Below, one piece after another: positions 1 through 10,200 of a stretch of 64,000 bases of DNA (its first letter is position 1; the number at the start of each line of letters is the position of its first letter). The notes beneath the pieces are model-generated. The model was not told the DNA's origin, searched no databases, and worked only from the letters and a program-made list of their open reading frames with translations. The DNA is taken from positions 3,348,001 through 3,412,000 of the forward strand of contig JAETXT010000003.1 in assembly GCA_019188255.1 (NCBI GenBank), read 5' to 3'. This stretch comes from Verticillium longisporum (Eukaryota > Ascomycota > Sordariomycetes > Glomerellales > Plectosphaerellaceae). The translations under genes and the position numbers were made by a program.

Positions 1-3000
1 AGCACCTGGGCTGCGTTTTCGGCATTCGAACTCTCCCAGGACTCATGGAAGTTCTCCGTTGTTTTTGACTATGGGGAACATGACGAGAGCCTTCCCAGCC
101 CCGTTGAAGTCGGTGCCTGGCGGTCAAGACTGGATCCCTTCTCGACCCATCGGCCGGGTTTTGAGTTACGGACCTACCGACTCTGCCACAGGATCTTGAT
201 GTTTCATCATTTCACTGAGCTGGGCCAAGAACCTTGTCTCGTGTCCTCAATGGAGCTCGCATATCGCGAGCACCCATCCCTGACGGTCTTGACGTCTGTT
301 CGTCATTTTGGACATTCTTTTGATGCCACCTCAAGTACAATCATCTCACGCGGTCTCCCACCACTTGAATTCTTCTACCAGGAGTTTCCTTTAGACCAGG
401 AACTCGATAAATTGACCCCGCAAGTGGTGGACGAGAGAAGCCTTCGCAACCTTCCCGTTGGCCTTGATGGAAGAGACTACCAGTGGATCGACTTAGATGG
501 CGACGGTCTCCCTGGAATACTCATGAGGTCAGAAGCCGCATGGTACTACAAGCGCAACACCAGCGCCAACAATGTCCGGGCTGGGACAGAGCCACCTCAG
601 GCCGTTGCCCGATTTGGAGAACTAGAGCTGATCCGCACAATTCCGTCGGCGTCTGAACCTGAAATGTGTCACTTTGGTGATGTGACGGGTTCTGGGAAGC
701 TGAATTTGATCCAAACAGCACCCTCAGGATGGGGATACTTTGAACGCGAAGCGGACAATGACACTGGATGGACCAATTTCCGATACATGGCCAGGTTTCC
801 CAATGTCGATGCCTCGAAAGATAGTGTCAAAATGATCGATCTCACCGGAGACGGCTTGCCAGATGTCCTCATATACGAGGATAAAGTCCTGACTTGGTAC
901 CCTTCGCTCGGCGAAGAGGGCTATGGAGACGGTGTCTCTGTTTTACAGCCTTCCTCAGATAGGAGTTCCCCAATCTGCCTCTTCCAGGACACGGAACAAA
1001 CTCTGTATCTGGCTGATATGTCGGGAGATGGTCTCGCTGATATTGTTCGAATACGAAACTCTGATGTCAGCTATTGGCCAAACTGCGGCTACGGCAGCTT
1101 TGGCCGCATCGTCCAGATGGACGGCGCACCATCTTTTGACTATCAAGATGCATTCCATCAGGGAAGAATCCGCTTGGCAGATATTGACGGCTCTGGAACG
1201 ACCGATCTCATCTATCTTTCAGGTCAGGGGTTGGACCTGTACATGAACCAGTCTGGCAACCAGTTTTCTGCCAGAAAGCGGCTGCCGCCAAGCTTCCCAA
1301 TTGATAACACCTCCGTTGTCAGTGTCGCGGATCTTCTGGGAAATGGAACAGCCTGTCTCACTTGGTCGACAAGCCTTCCCGCAGAACGCCAAAGTATTCA
1401 GTATATAGACTTCATGAAGGGCCGTAAACCGCATCTTCTCAACCGCTTCGTCAACAATTTGGGAGCCGAGACGGTGATAAGATATGCGCCATCCACCAAG
1501 TTCTACCTGGACGATAAGCAGAGCGGAACCCCCTGGATCACGAGGCTTCCCTTTCCCGTTCACTGCGTGGAGCAAGTGGAGACCATTGACCATGTCAGTC
1601 GCAGCCGGTTCGCAAAACGATACAGCTACCATCATGGATACTTTGACGGTGTTGAAAGAGAGTTCCGTGGCTTCGGCCGAACAGACGAGTGGGACACTGG
1701 CGTCTTCGAGGCAGCGACGAGTCCCCGGATGAGCAACGAGGATGCTGCTTGGCACACCCCGCCCGTGCGGACGACCACATGGTTTCATACCGGAATGTTC
1801 GTCGACGAAAGGACCTGGAGCCGCCAGATACAGGCCGAATATTTTGCGGACCATGTGCGTGAAGAGCTTCAGAGTTCGCCATCTCATGGTGCTTTATTGC
1901 CCGAGTCGGTCAATCCGTTCGATCCAGAGGAGACCAGCATCCTGAGAGAGCGTTTCCGGGCACTTAAGGGAAAGCTTCTTCGAAAAGAGGTATACAGCGA
2001 GGACGGATCAGCTTCATCCCATATTCCGTTCGCTATTGAAGAGCACAACTATTCTGTCAAGGTGGTGCAAGACCTCCAAGACTCCCATCTCCACGCCGTC
2101 TGCACAGTCCAACCTCGAGAATCCGCAAGCTACTACATGGAGCGGGTCACGGGAGATCCAAGGATCCACCATACCATGTGTCTCGATATCGATGATTTTG
2201 GAAACACCCGAAAGGAGATAAAGATTGTTTACGGTCGGCAGCCAGGACTCACATCCCTGACGGGCCCCGACAAGGCGAAGCAGGAATCGACACATATCTT
2301 GTATTCGGAGAACGATGTGACGGAAGCAATCGACGAGGGCGATGACTTCAGGCGGCCAGCCGTCTATAGCACGCGTACATACGAGGTTTCTGGGTTTCAG
2401 CCGGCGGGCAACGCCATGCAGTTCTCGTTCGCAGACTTCGCTGGCGAGAGCAATGACTTTTCTCCCCTGACATCGCTACAAGAAGTGCCATTTGAGGAAG
2501 ATCTCAATCTCGCATCACGGCAAAAGAGACTCATCAATAGATCCCGCATCGTATTTCGCAAGGATGACCTGACTGGAATGCTTCCTCCTGGACACCTCGG
2601 GAAGCTAGGCCTCGCTGGCGAGAGTCATACCCTCTGCTACACCCCTGGTCTTCTAGCCAAGGTTTTTAGGCGCTTGAGACTCGACGGAACGGAGGAAGCG
2701 CTGATAAGCGACCCAAAGATTACCCTTGGCGGCCTTGTAGAAGGATCACGACTAGGCTATGTGGACCTTGAGGACGACGGGTCTTGGTGGGCCAGCGCGG
2801 GAACCGTGAGGTACTCTGAGACAGCCACCTCCGATCCAGTCTTGGAGCTCTCTCAAGCCAAGAATCGTTTCTTTGAAGCAATTGCGTTCCTTGATCCGCT
2901 CGGCCATGAATCAAGGGTTTCCTACGACTCTTATGTCTTGTTACCATTGTGGACGGAGGATGCAGTGGGAAACAGGACAGTAGCCGAGATGGACTACAGA

Positions 3001-6000
3001 GTTCTCAAGCCTCGTATAGTCACGGATCCAAACGGTAATCGGACAGCAGTGGCTTTCGACGCCATGGGGATGGTGGCAGGCGTAGCAATCATGGGAAAAG
3101 AAGGGTCGGGTGAGGGAGACTCACTTCAGGGGTTTAGGCCAGACCTTAGCCAAGCGGAGATCAACCTTATCCTCTCTGAACCTAAAGGTCCGACCGCATT
3201 TGATCTGCTCGGTCAAGCAACCCGGCGCATCATCAACGACTATGGGAGATTCAGAGAGTTGCAAACACCTGTGCCTTCGGTTGCCATTGCGCGTGTACAG
3301 CACACGCACATGCCGAGCGATAGGCGAACAGTCGTCAGCATTTCTTACTCAGACGGCTTTGGCCGGATAATTCAAAGCAAGAAACAGGCGAAACCTGGCC
3401 CTCTCATAGAGGATGGCCCTCTGGCAGGTACTCGATGGGTCACGTCCGGTTGGGTTATCCACGACAACAAGGGAAACCCAGTGAGAGAGTTTGAACCCTT
3501 CTTCGACGACACGCATCATTTCAAATTCGACCTCCAGGCCGGATCATCGTCTACCTTGATTTATGATTCCATGTCTAGGATTGTTGCAATTCTGCGTCAG
3601 GATCACGCGTTCTTCAAAACGGTCTTCAAAGGCTGGACCGAATCCATCCATGACTTCAACGACAATGTTCTCGTTTCCAACGTCCAGAACGATATTGATG
3701 TCGGCCATCTACTTCTCGGTTTGAAAAGTCACGAGTTTCTTCCATCATGGTACGACTCGCGCATCAACGGGCAAGACCTTCTAGAAAAGGCTACTGCAGA
3801 GAAGACAGCAGCTCATGCGAATACGCCGCGTGTGCTTCACTCCGACGCCCTTGGTCGTGTCATTGTGCAAGTTGACGATCTCGGTTCTGGTCAAACCATA
3901 AGTAGCCGATCCAGGTTTGATGCCAGCAACAACATTGTTCATGTTTCAGACCAGCTAGGGCGGCTTGTGAGCGCGTTCGAGTTCGATATGAGGGGTCATC
4001 GCATCTTTGAAGCAAGCATGGACGCCGGGCGGCACTGGTCACTACCCGATGTGACTGGTCAACCAGTGCTGCAGTGGGACTCGAGAGATTTCCGGCTGCG
4101 ACATGTGTACGATGTGGCAAACAGACCTGTCGAGACGTGGATGAGCGAAAGTGGTGCGAACGAGATCATGATCAAAGAGTATGAATACGGCGAATCAGCC
4201 CCCGACTCGCTGGACCATAACCTTAGGAACCGCCTGTACAAGAGCAGAGATGGGTCAGGAGAGATGACCATTCTTGATTATGACTTCAAGGGCAACATCA
4301 TCAGTACCGAACAGAGACTAGCCAGCAGCTACAAGGACACGCCAAACTGGGCCGGTGCAGTTGGCCTCGAGGTCCAGCAACACAGCACGGCCTCGTTTGA
4401 CGCGCTTGACCGAACGATCCTATCGGTCTTGCCAGACACGAGTCAAATCTATATGATGTACGACGACAGCGGTTACGTGGATCAACAGTTTGTGAATGTT
4501 CGCGGCGAGTCAACTTCCCTTGATCGGTCAAATTGGTCTGCCGTCATCACAGGCGTCGATTACAATGCCAAGGGTCTTCTCACGTCTATCTCTTACGGCA
4601 ACGGCACGAAAACCAAGAGAACATACGATCCGTTACTCCATCGGTTGCAAGGCATGCGAACGACCAGGACGGGCGAACCCAGTCCGCTCCAGGACCTCAC
4701 TTACACGTGGGATCCGACTGGTAACATCACGCACGTCCAAGACAAAGCCCAGCAGACAATATTCTTCCGAAACAACCGCGTAGATCCGAGCTCAGACTAC
4801 ACCTACGATGCCATGTATAGACTCGTCAAGGCCACTGGACGCGAGCATCTGGGACAGACAAATGGCCGTCCGAACAATCCCTCGGCACCTGGGCCGAACA
4901 CGGGCTCCGTCGTAGACAGCCCCACCGATGGCAACGCCATGGCTGGTTACGCCGAAACATACGAATATGACCTCGCGGGAAACATCATGTCTGTCGCCCA
5001 TGCCCTCAGTGACGCGAGCCGTCCTGGCTGGAAGAGGACCTACTCGTACAACGAGCCCAGCTTTCTCGCATCCAGTCAGGTTGGAAACCGTCTTTCCGAA
5101 ACCAAAATGGGCTCCGTTTCTGAGTCGTACTCCTACGACGCAGGCGGCAACATGACTTCGATGCCTGGCCTTCGCACAATGAGCTGGGATTTCAACGGCA
5201 TGCTACGAGCCACTACCAAGCAGATCGTCAATTCGGGAATACCCGAAACGACCTACTACGTGTACGACGGATCAGGCAAACGCGTCCGCAAAATGACGGA
5301 GGGCCGAGGCGGAGGAGAAGCAGACAGCCCCAATCCGAGACCCATAAAAGAAACCATGTACCTGGACGGAGTCGAAATCTTCCGTAGGTGGGCGCGAGAG
5401 ACTAACGAGCCGACTGTCGTGCGTTCGACCGTGTTCGTTGACCACGACGGACGCAAGGTGTATCAGGCAGACAGTCGAATAGAAGGCACCGACAATAGTC
5501 CAGACAAAAGTACACGCTTCTCCCTTGGCAACAATCTCGACAGCGTCACGATGCTGCTCGACGAACAGGCGCGGCTCGTGTCGTACGAAGAATATTTCCC
5601 CCATGGTAGCACATCCTATCAGTCGACGGCGAACCAAAACGAAATACCAAAGCGGTACAGGTACGCTGGAAAAGAGCGGGATGAGGAGACGGGACTGTAC
5701 TACTACGGCGCGAGGTACTACGCGCCCTGGCTAGGCCGCTGGACATCCCCTGATCCAGCGGGGCTCGCAGACGGGCTGAACCTGTTCTGCTTCGTCCGGA
5801 ATAATCCTGTATCGAGTACAGACTCTGGGGGTCAATTCACAATGGCGCTTGGGCTCGGCCTCGCGTTGCCGGCGTTTGGCGAGGTTCTCGCGGCCGTGGC
5901 CACAACGGTGGTAGCCGTTGCATCGAGTCCTGTCGTCATCACGGGTGCCATCGTAGTCGGCGTGGTCGTGGTTGGAGCTTTGGCATACCAACACTACAAA

Positions 6001-6756
6001 GAAACCAAGAGCGAGCCGCTAAAACTCCAGGGGCCCTGGCCGGTCCCGGCTCCAGCTCAACCTGCCGAGCCCGAAACGGTCCCGGAGCCGAAACCAGCCC
6101 CGCAACCGGCCCCACAGCCCAGCCCGGAAACAGTACCTCAACCTCGACCAGTGCCAAAACCAGAGCCGGCACCGGCACCGAAACCCACACAAGGCCCCAA
6201 AACGACCAGACCGACTACAAAGCCGGCCCCCACACCACGGAAAACACCTGATCCCAAGCAGACGCCAAAGGCAAAGCCCAGACCGCGCATCCAGCCGACC
6301 AACCCCGATAAATGGGATAGGTCGCAGCCGCAGCAGCACCACGTGTTCCCCAAGGAGAGCTGGTGGTTCTGGAAGGCAATCGGCATCAACATTGACGAGC
6401 CGGAGAACGTTGTGTGGATGGCGGCCTGGTACCACCTCCTCGTCGTGCACCCCGGCGGCTACAACGAAAGCTTCAAGCGCGAAATTGAGCGGTGGGTCGA
6501 CTGGGACGTCTTTGATGCGTCCAAGGGGCGCAGGCTCGAGTTCCGGGAGCCCGAGACGGGGAGGCGGCTTTCGGCAGGGGACGTGCGAGCGCGCTTTGAG
6601 GCGTTGGGCGCGTCGCTGCAGCTGCGCTGGTTTGTCATGGGAGTCGCGGCGCCGTCGGCCGTCCCGTATCTGCGGGGGTGGGACAGAGTTCGCTTCGGGG
6701 AGAGGCCGCATAGTCGGGAGGAGTTCTTGCGGCCAAGGAACACGTGGGGACACTAG
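1..6756 (+). CDS. Fused TcB-TcC-like insecticidal toxin complex protein, 5' end cut by window
   Basis: The reading frame is open from base 1 to the TAG at 6754-6756 (2251 codons seen); the SpvB start lies upstream. Residues just before the first in-frame ATG (199) already match the SpvB family (FDYGEHD, YRLCHRIL), so no start is in view. Order: SpvB end; FG-GAP/VCBS-like repeats (about 480-1250: DLDGDG, DLTGDG, DMSGDG, DIDGSG); TcB middle domains (about 1430-2300); YD/Rhs repeats (about 3000-5600); Rhs core (about 5655-5800, GLYYYGARYY, then DPAG and DSGG); a hydrophobic stretch (about 5836-5990); a Pro/Lys-rich linker (about 6030-6300); and a C-terminal domain with HHVFPKE. In bacteria TcB and TcC form a hollow cocoon that holds the TcC variable end as cargo for delivery through TcA. 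Here the two are one polypeptide without visible introns. Cargo activity is unknown; an HNH-like nuclease is a guess. Confidence 0.9.
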   Translation, partial: STWAAFSAFELSQDSWKFSVVFDYGEHDESLPSPVEVGAWRSRLDPFSTHRPGFELRTYRLCHRILMFHHFTELGQEPCLVSSMELAYREHPSLTVLTSVRHFGHSFDATSSTIISRGLPPLEFFYQEFPLDQELDKLTPQVVDERSLRNLPVGLDGRDYQWIDLDGDGLPGILMRSEAAWYYKRNTSANNVRAGTEPPQAVARFGELELIRTIPSASEPEMCHFGDVTGSGKLNLIQTAPSGWGYFEREADNDTGWTNFRYMARFPNVDASKDSVKMIDLTGDGLPDVLIYEDKVLTWYPSLGEEGYGDGVSVLQPSSDRSSPICLFQDTEQTLYLADMSGDGLADIVRIRNSDVSYWPNCGYGSFGRIVQMDGAPSFDYQDAFHQGRIRLADIDGSGTTDLIYLSGQGLDLYMNQSGNQFSARKRLPPSFPIDNTSVVSVADLLGNGTACLTWSTSLPAERQSIQYIDFMKGRKPHLLNRFVNNLGAETVIRYAPSTKFYLDDKQSGTPWITRLPFPVHCVEQVETIDHVSRSRFAKRYSYHHGYFDGVEREFRGFGRTDEWDTGVFEAATSPRMSNEDAAWHTPPVRTTTWFHTGMFVDERTWSRQIQAEYFADHVREELQSSPSHGALLPESVNPFDPEETSILRERFRALKGKLLRKEVYSEDGSASSHIPFAIEEHNYSVKVVQDLQDSHLHAVCTVQPRESASYYMERVTGDPRIHHTMCLDIDDFGNTRKEIKIVYGRQPGLTSLTGPDKAKQESTHILYSENDVTEAIDEGDDFRRPAVYSTRTYEVSGFQPAGNAMQFSFADFAGESNDFSPLTSLQEVPFEEDLNLASRQKRLINRSRIVFRKDDLTGMLPPGHLGKLGLAGESHTLCYTPGLLAKVFRRLRLDGTEEALISDPKITLGGLVEGSRLGYVDLEDDGSWWASAGTVRYSETATSDPVLELSQAKNRFFEAIAFLDPLGHESRVSYDSYVLLPLWTEDAVGNRTVAEMDYRVLKPRIVTDPNGNRTAVAFDAMGMVAGVAIMGKEGSGEGDSLQGFRPDLSQAEINLILSEPKGPTAFDLLGQATRRIINDYGRFRELQTPVPSVAIARVQHTHMPSDRRTVVSISYSDGFGRIIQSKKQAKPGPLIEDGPLAGTRWVTSGWVIHDNKGNPVREFEPFFDDTHHFKFDLQAGSSSTLIYDSMSRIVAILRQDHAFFKTVFKGWTESIHDFNDNVLVSNVQNDIDVGHLLLGLKSHEFLPSWYDSRINGQDLLEKATAEKTAAHANTPRVLHSDALGRVIVQVDDLGSGQTISSRSRFDASNNIVHVSDQLGRLVSAFEFDMRGHRIFEASMDAGRHWSLPDVTGQPVLQWDSRDFRLRHVYDVANRPVETWMSESGANEIMIKEYEYGESAPDSLDHNLRNRLYKSRDGSGEMTILDYDFKGNIISTEQRLASSYKDTPNWAGAVGLEVQQHSTASFDALDRTILSVLPDTSQIYMMYDDSGYVDQQFVNVRGESTSLDRSNWSAVITGVDYNAKGLLTSISYGNGTKTKRTYDPLLHRLQGMRTTRTGEPSPLQDLTYTWDPTGNITHVQDKAQQTIFFRNNRVDPSSDYTYDAMYRLVKATGREHLGQTNGRPNNPSAPGPNTGSVVDSPTDGNAMAGYAETYEYDLAGNIMSVAHALSDASRPGWKRTYSYNEPSFLASSQVGNRLSETKMGSVSESYSYDAGGNMTSMPGLRTMSWDFNGMLRATTKQIVNSGIPETTYYVYDGSGKRVRKMTEGRGGGEADSPNPRPIKETMYLDGVEIFRRWARETNEPTVVRSTVFVDHDGRKVYQADSRIEGTDNSPDKSTRFSLGNNLDSVTMLLDEQARLVSYEEYFPHGSTSYQSTANQNEIPKRYRYAGKERDEETGLYYYGARYYAPWLGRWTSPDPAGLADGLNLFCFVRNNPVSSTDSGGQFTMALGLGLALPAFGEVLAAVATTVVAVASSPVVITGAIVVGVVVVGALAYQHYKETKSEPLKLQGPWPVPAPAQPAEPETVPEPKPAPQPAPQPSPETVPQPRPVPKPEPAPAPKPTQGPKTTRPTTKPAPTPRKTPDPKQTPKAKPRPRIQPTNPDKWDRSQPQQHHVFPKESWWFWKAIGINIDEPENVVWMAAWYHLLVVHPGGYNESFKREIERWVDWDVFDASKGRRLEFREPETGRRLSAGDVRARFEALGASLQLRWFVMGVAAPSAVPYLRGWDRVRFGERPHSREEFLRPRNTWGH

Positions 6757-7293
6757 GAGGTGAGGAGGGGGAAGGTAGGAGGACGGGCTGTTGGATTGCG
6801 CGATGCTGGTTATCGTGTATGCTGGGGGGGTGGGGGGGGGTGTTCGTTTATTTATATGCTAGGGATTGGGAGCTGATAGTTTGTTTGGACATTGAGTGCT
6901 CGGTTATGACGAAGGCAGTGGTTTCTTTGTTATGGTGTGTGCTTTGAACGATTCCTTTGAGTTCATATTTTGACTTGACACCATGACAGGTAAAAATTGA
7001 TATCGGCGACAATATTAGCGAGGGACAATTTGAATTCAATTTCTGCCTGCTACTCCTGAGGGACACGCCCATTCTCAAAGTAGTATGCCAAAAGCGCGAA
7101 AACAAAGATAAGAAAGTGAGACAACTTGGTAGAGGAAAAGAAAAGTCGTGGGGCTCGTAAGAATCACAGTCGGATCGTCAAACAGAAACATCAACCCAAG
7201 CTGAAAGAAGTAAACCGAAAGGGGTAGGAAAGGCAGGACAATAAAAGAGTTGGGAGACTTCACGTTAGCAGCAATCTCAACAGTGAAACAGTC
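6757..7293. other. Intergenic region between convergent Tc genes
   Basis: This 537-nt spacer separates the 3' ends of the TcBC and TcA genes. It contains a G-run (about 6826-6842) soon after the TcBC stop and then AT-richer sequence that probably holds both 3' UTRs and polyadenylation signals. I see no gene here. Confidence 0.6.
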
Positions 7294-10200
7294 TCACAGC
7301 TGCATGCGATACCGAAGAACAAGCCACATCCCCTGCCGCGCTCCATCAAGGCTAATATCGGCACCTTCGGGGGCCTTGAGTGTGAGAATCCAGTCACCGC
7401 TAATGTCAAGTCCGTCAGTAGAGGCCGAGTACGCGAAAAGTCTACCAAGCTTTGCGGCCTCGGTAAACGGAACGATGTCAGCACCGGAGCCAGCTCTTGC
7501 GAGTCTCAATGCCGTCGCAGGGATTTCCGCCGTCGAGTAAAGTGATACGCTCGACGCTGTGAGCTTGGACGCGCCGCGCGCGACATATGAAAGTCGGCTG
7601 GCGACATCGCGCAGCAAAATGATGCGGTCTGCGTCTGGGGGTGAGGCAGCCATGGCGAAGCGGTACCACTCGGTCGCGAACTCGGCGCGTAAGTCCATAA
7701 TGGTGTAGAGGCCGCCGCCTGCCTCGGACGAGTCGTCCTCGACGGCCTGGACGAATGATCGAATGGCTCCCGACGCGGCAGCCTGAAGTTTGTCACCGCC
7801 GTCAAGCGAAGTGTATCTGACCTGAAGAATAACATCCGTGATAGTTCCATAGTCAAAGGGCCGCAAGGCCAAGGATGCTGGGCCGGCAGGTGATGGAAGC
7901 GTCAGGCGCCAGCGAGAAATGACGCCGGCGCCCTCAAAGGGAAGGAAACGCTCGTCCTTCATCGACAGCTCGAAGACGCCAGGATCAGTCTGGGCAGAGG
8001 ACGCGGCGATGGCGGTGATGGGTACGGAGGAGGCGGTGAAGCGTTGGTCCAGCCCGTCATCACCAGGGGTTTCAGGGTATGCATTGGCGTCAGCGGACAG
8101 AGGTGAGGTTCGCATCTTGTTCTCGAGCAGACGAAGCGTGGCGTTGACGCCTACATGCGGACCGACGACGCAAGGAATCGAAAGGGCAATAGACCGAATG
8201 CGTCGCATGTAGTGGCCTGGGAAGTCCATGTCGAAAAGCGTCTCAGGCAGGGCAAACTCGCAGCGGGCTGTCTCACGAAGGCGCACGAGTTCAAGCGGCG
8301 CCAGAAGTCGTAGAGAAATGGACCTCGTCACCTCAAAATCATGGCCGCGGCGGTCTTGATATGCGGCTTCAAGACGGCGCAGCGAAAGCGCCAAGGCTTC
8401 GCCGGCGAGAAGTCCATCCCGCGCAGGGTCCCAGTAACCGAACGAGATATATGAGCGGGAAATTTCGGCCGGCCGCTCAAAGTGGAAAGTCCGCTCGGCG
8501 CGTCTCGCCAGGTCGTACGCCAGCGTGTAAGCTTCATAGGCGAGCCGACGACTGGTGGCTTCCAAGTGTGAGTACAGTTGAGCGTTGGTGTACTTGGTCG
8601 CTAGGAAGTCGGCGGTCTCTCGCGCATTATCAATAGACTGCTGGTGATTGGAGACATCGCGCTCGGCCAGTGCTAGTTTCACTTGTTGTGTTAAGATCTG
8701 GCTGTCAATGGCCTTGACTTCGTACCCAGCCGAATTGGCCAGCTGTACACGATCTTGCATAGCCCGAAGCAAGCCCGTCCTACGGCCGGCCATAGATGCC
8801 TGCGCTGCCTCATGATCAGACCAGGCCCGGAGCCCTCGTGCGACAGCACCAAGTCCATGACCGAGCTGCGGGAAGCCCCACTTGACGGCCGCTCCAACAC
8901 CGAGCGGCGTGCCGTGAACATTGGTGCTGGGTAGCGCCAGGAACACAGTACTCAAGGCTTCGGTCGCACCAACGCTGATGTTGACGTTGCGTGATACTGT
9001 TGATCTGTCCTGCTCCTCCTTCTCCGAGGGGATCAACCGAAGCCCTGTATCAGCTACGAGCTTCTCTTGCGACAGCTCGATCTCGGCGAAAGGGCTCTTG
9101 ACATCAGTTGGCACTTTCGAGACATCTTCGCCGAGCTGGGATAGGTAGTGTCTCATACGGTAGACTGGACCGAGGCGGGTTTGCCGCAGAGAGTCAAGGG
9201 ATAGGCTGGCCTCGTCAACCTGGGCTTTTTTGATACCCATGAGAAGCTCACTGATCGTCACCTCGTGGCGCTGTCTTAGGGAAGCCAGCGCCTCACCGTC
9301 CTGCTTCTCCTTGGCGGCCAGGAAACCGGCTACAAACTGTCTCAGCTCGCCACACACCTCATGCGCCTTCTGCACGAGATATAGAAATCGATAGTTGGAC
9401 ATTGGGCTGTTCAAATCGTTGAGAACACTGGCAATGCTGACACCAGCCGCAGTCGCCCGGATCAACAGGCCAGGATCGATGGGTGGTTCGAACAATGGCA
9501 GCCGCTGCACGACGCCGTTGATATCCTGACAGTGATGTAGCTTGAAAAGACGGTCATCAATCGTGGCTCTGACCGCCCGGAGCTGTGGGTTATCCGGTAT
9601 GCAGAAGTAGCGCGTCGTAGCCGAGCCGAACACGTTCGGCAGGTCGACAGGCGTATCAGGACGGCCAGTGAAGCCGATAGGAAATTGTCGCGTTACCTGG
9701 TTGCTGAAGGGGAACTCGAGCTCGAGGTCGACAGCGGCGTTGCCGAAGGCGTCGAACCGCTCAAGAAGGCGCCGGTATGTATGCGGCTCTGTTTTGCCGC
9801 GCTTTGGGATGCGTTGGCCGGCCGGTCCGTACACGTGGCTCGCTCTCACGTACATATGGATGGCCAAAGGTAATGTCTCGAGCGTGTTTTGGCGAAAGTA
9901 GAAATCGCCGTACTGTACCAATGTGTCGATGTACTTCATCACGACGGCTTTCATGTAAGCCACCGGCCGCGATCTGGCCACGACGTGTGGCGCAAATGGG
10001 TTGTCTCGCCACTCAGTGACCTGTGTGTTCTCTTCGTTAGGAACGAGAGATTGCATAAAGTTCTCGAGATAATCCTTAGCCACAATTTCTTGGAATGGCC
10101 GGAACTGCCAGCACTTGGACACATCGTTGGTATTGACCATGGGGTTGAAAACGGCAGCATGGCAGAGGTCCAAAGCCTGATCAAACTGCCGTTGCTGAAC

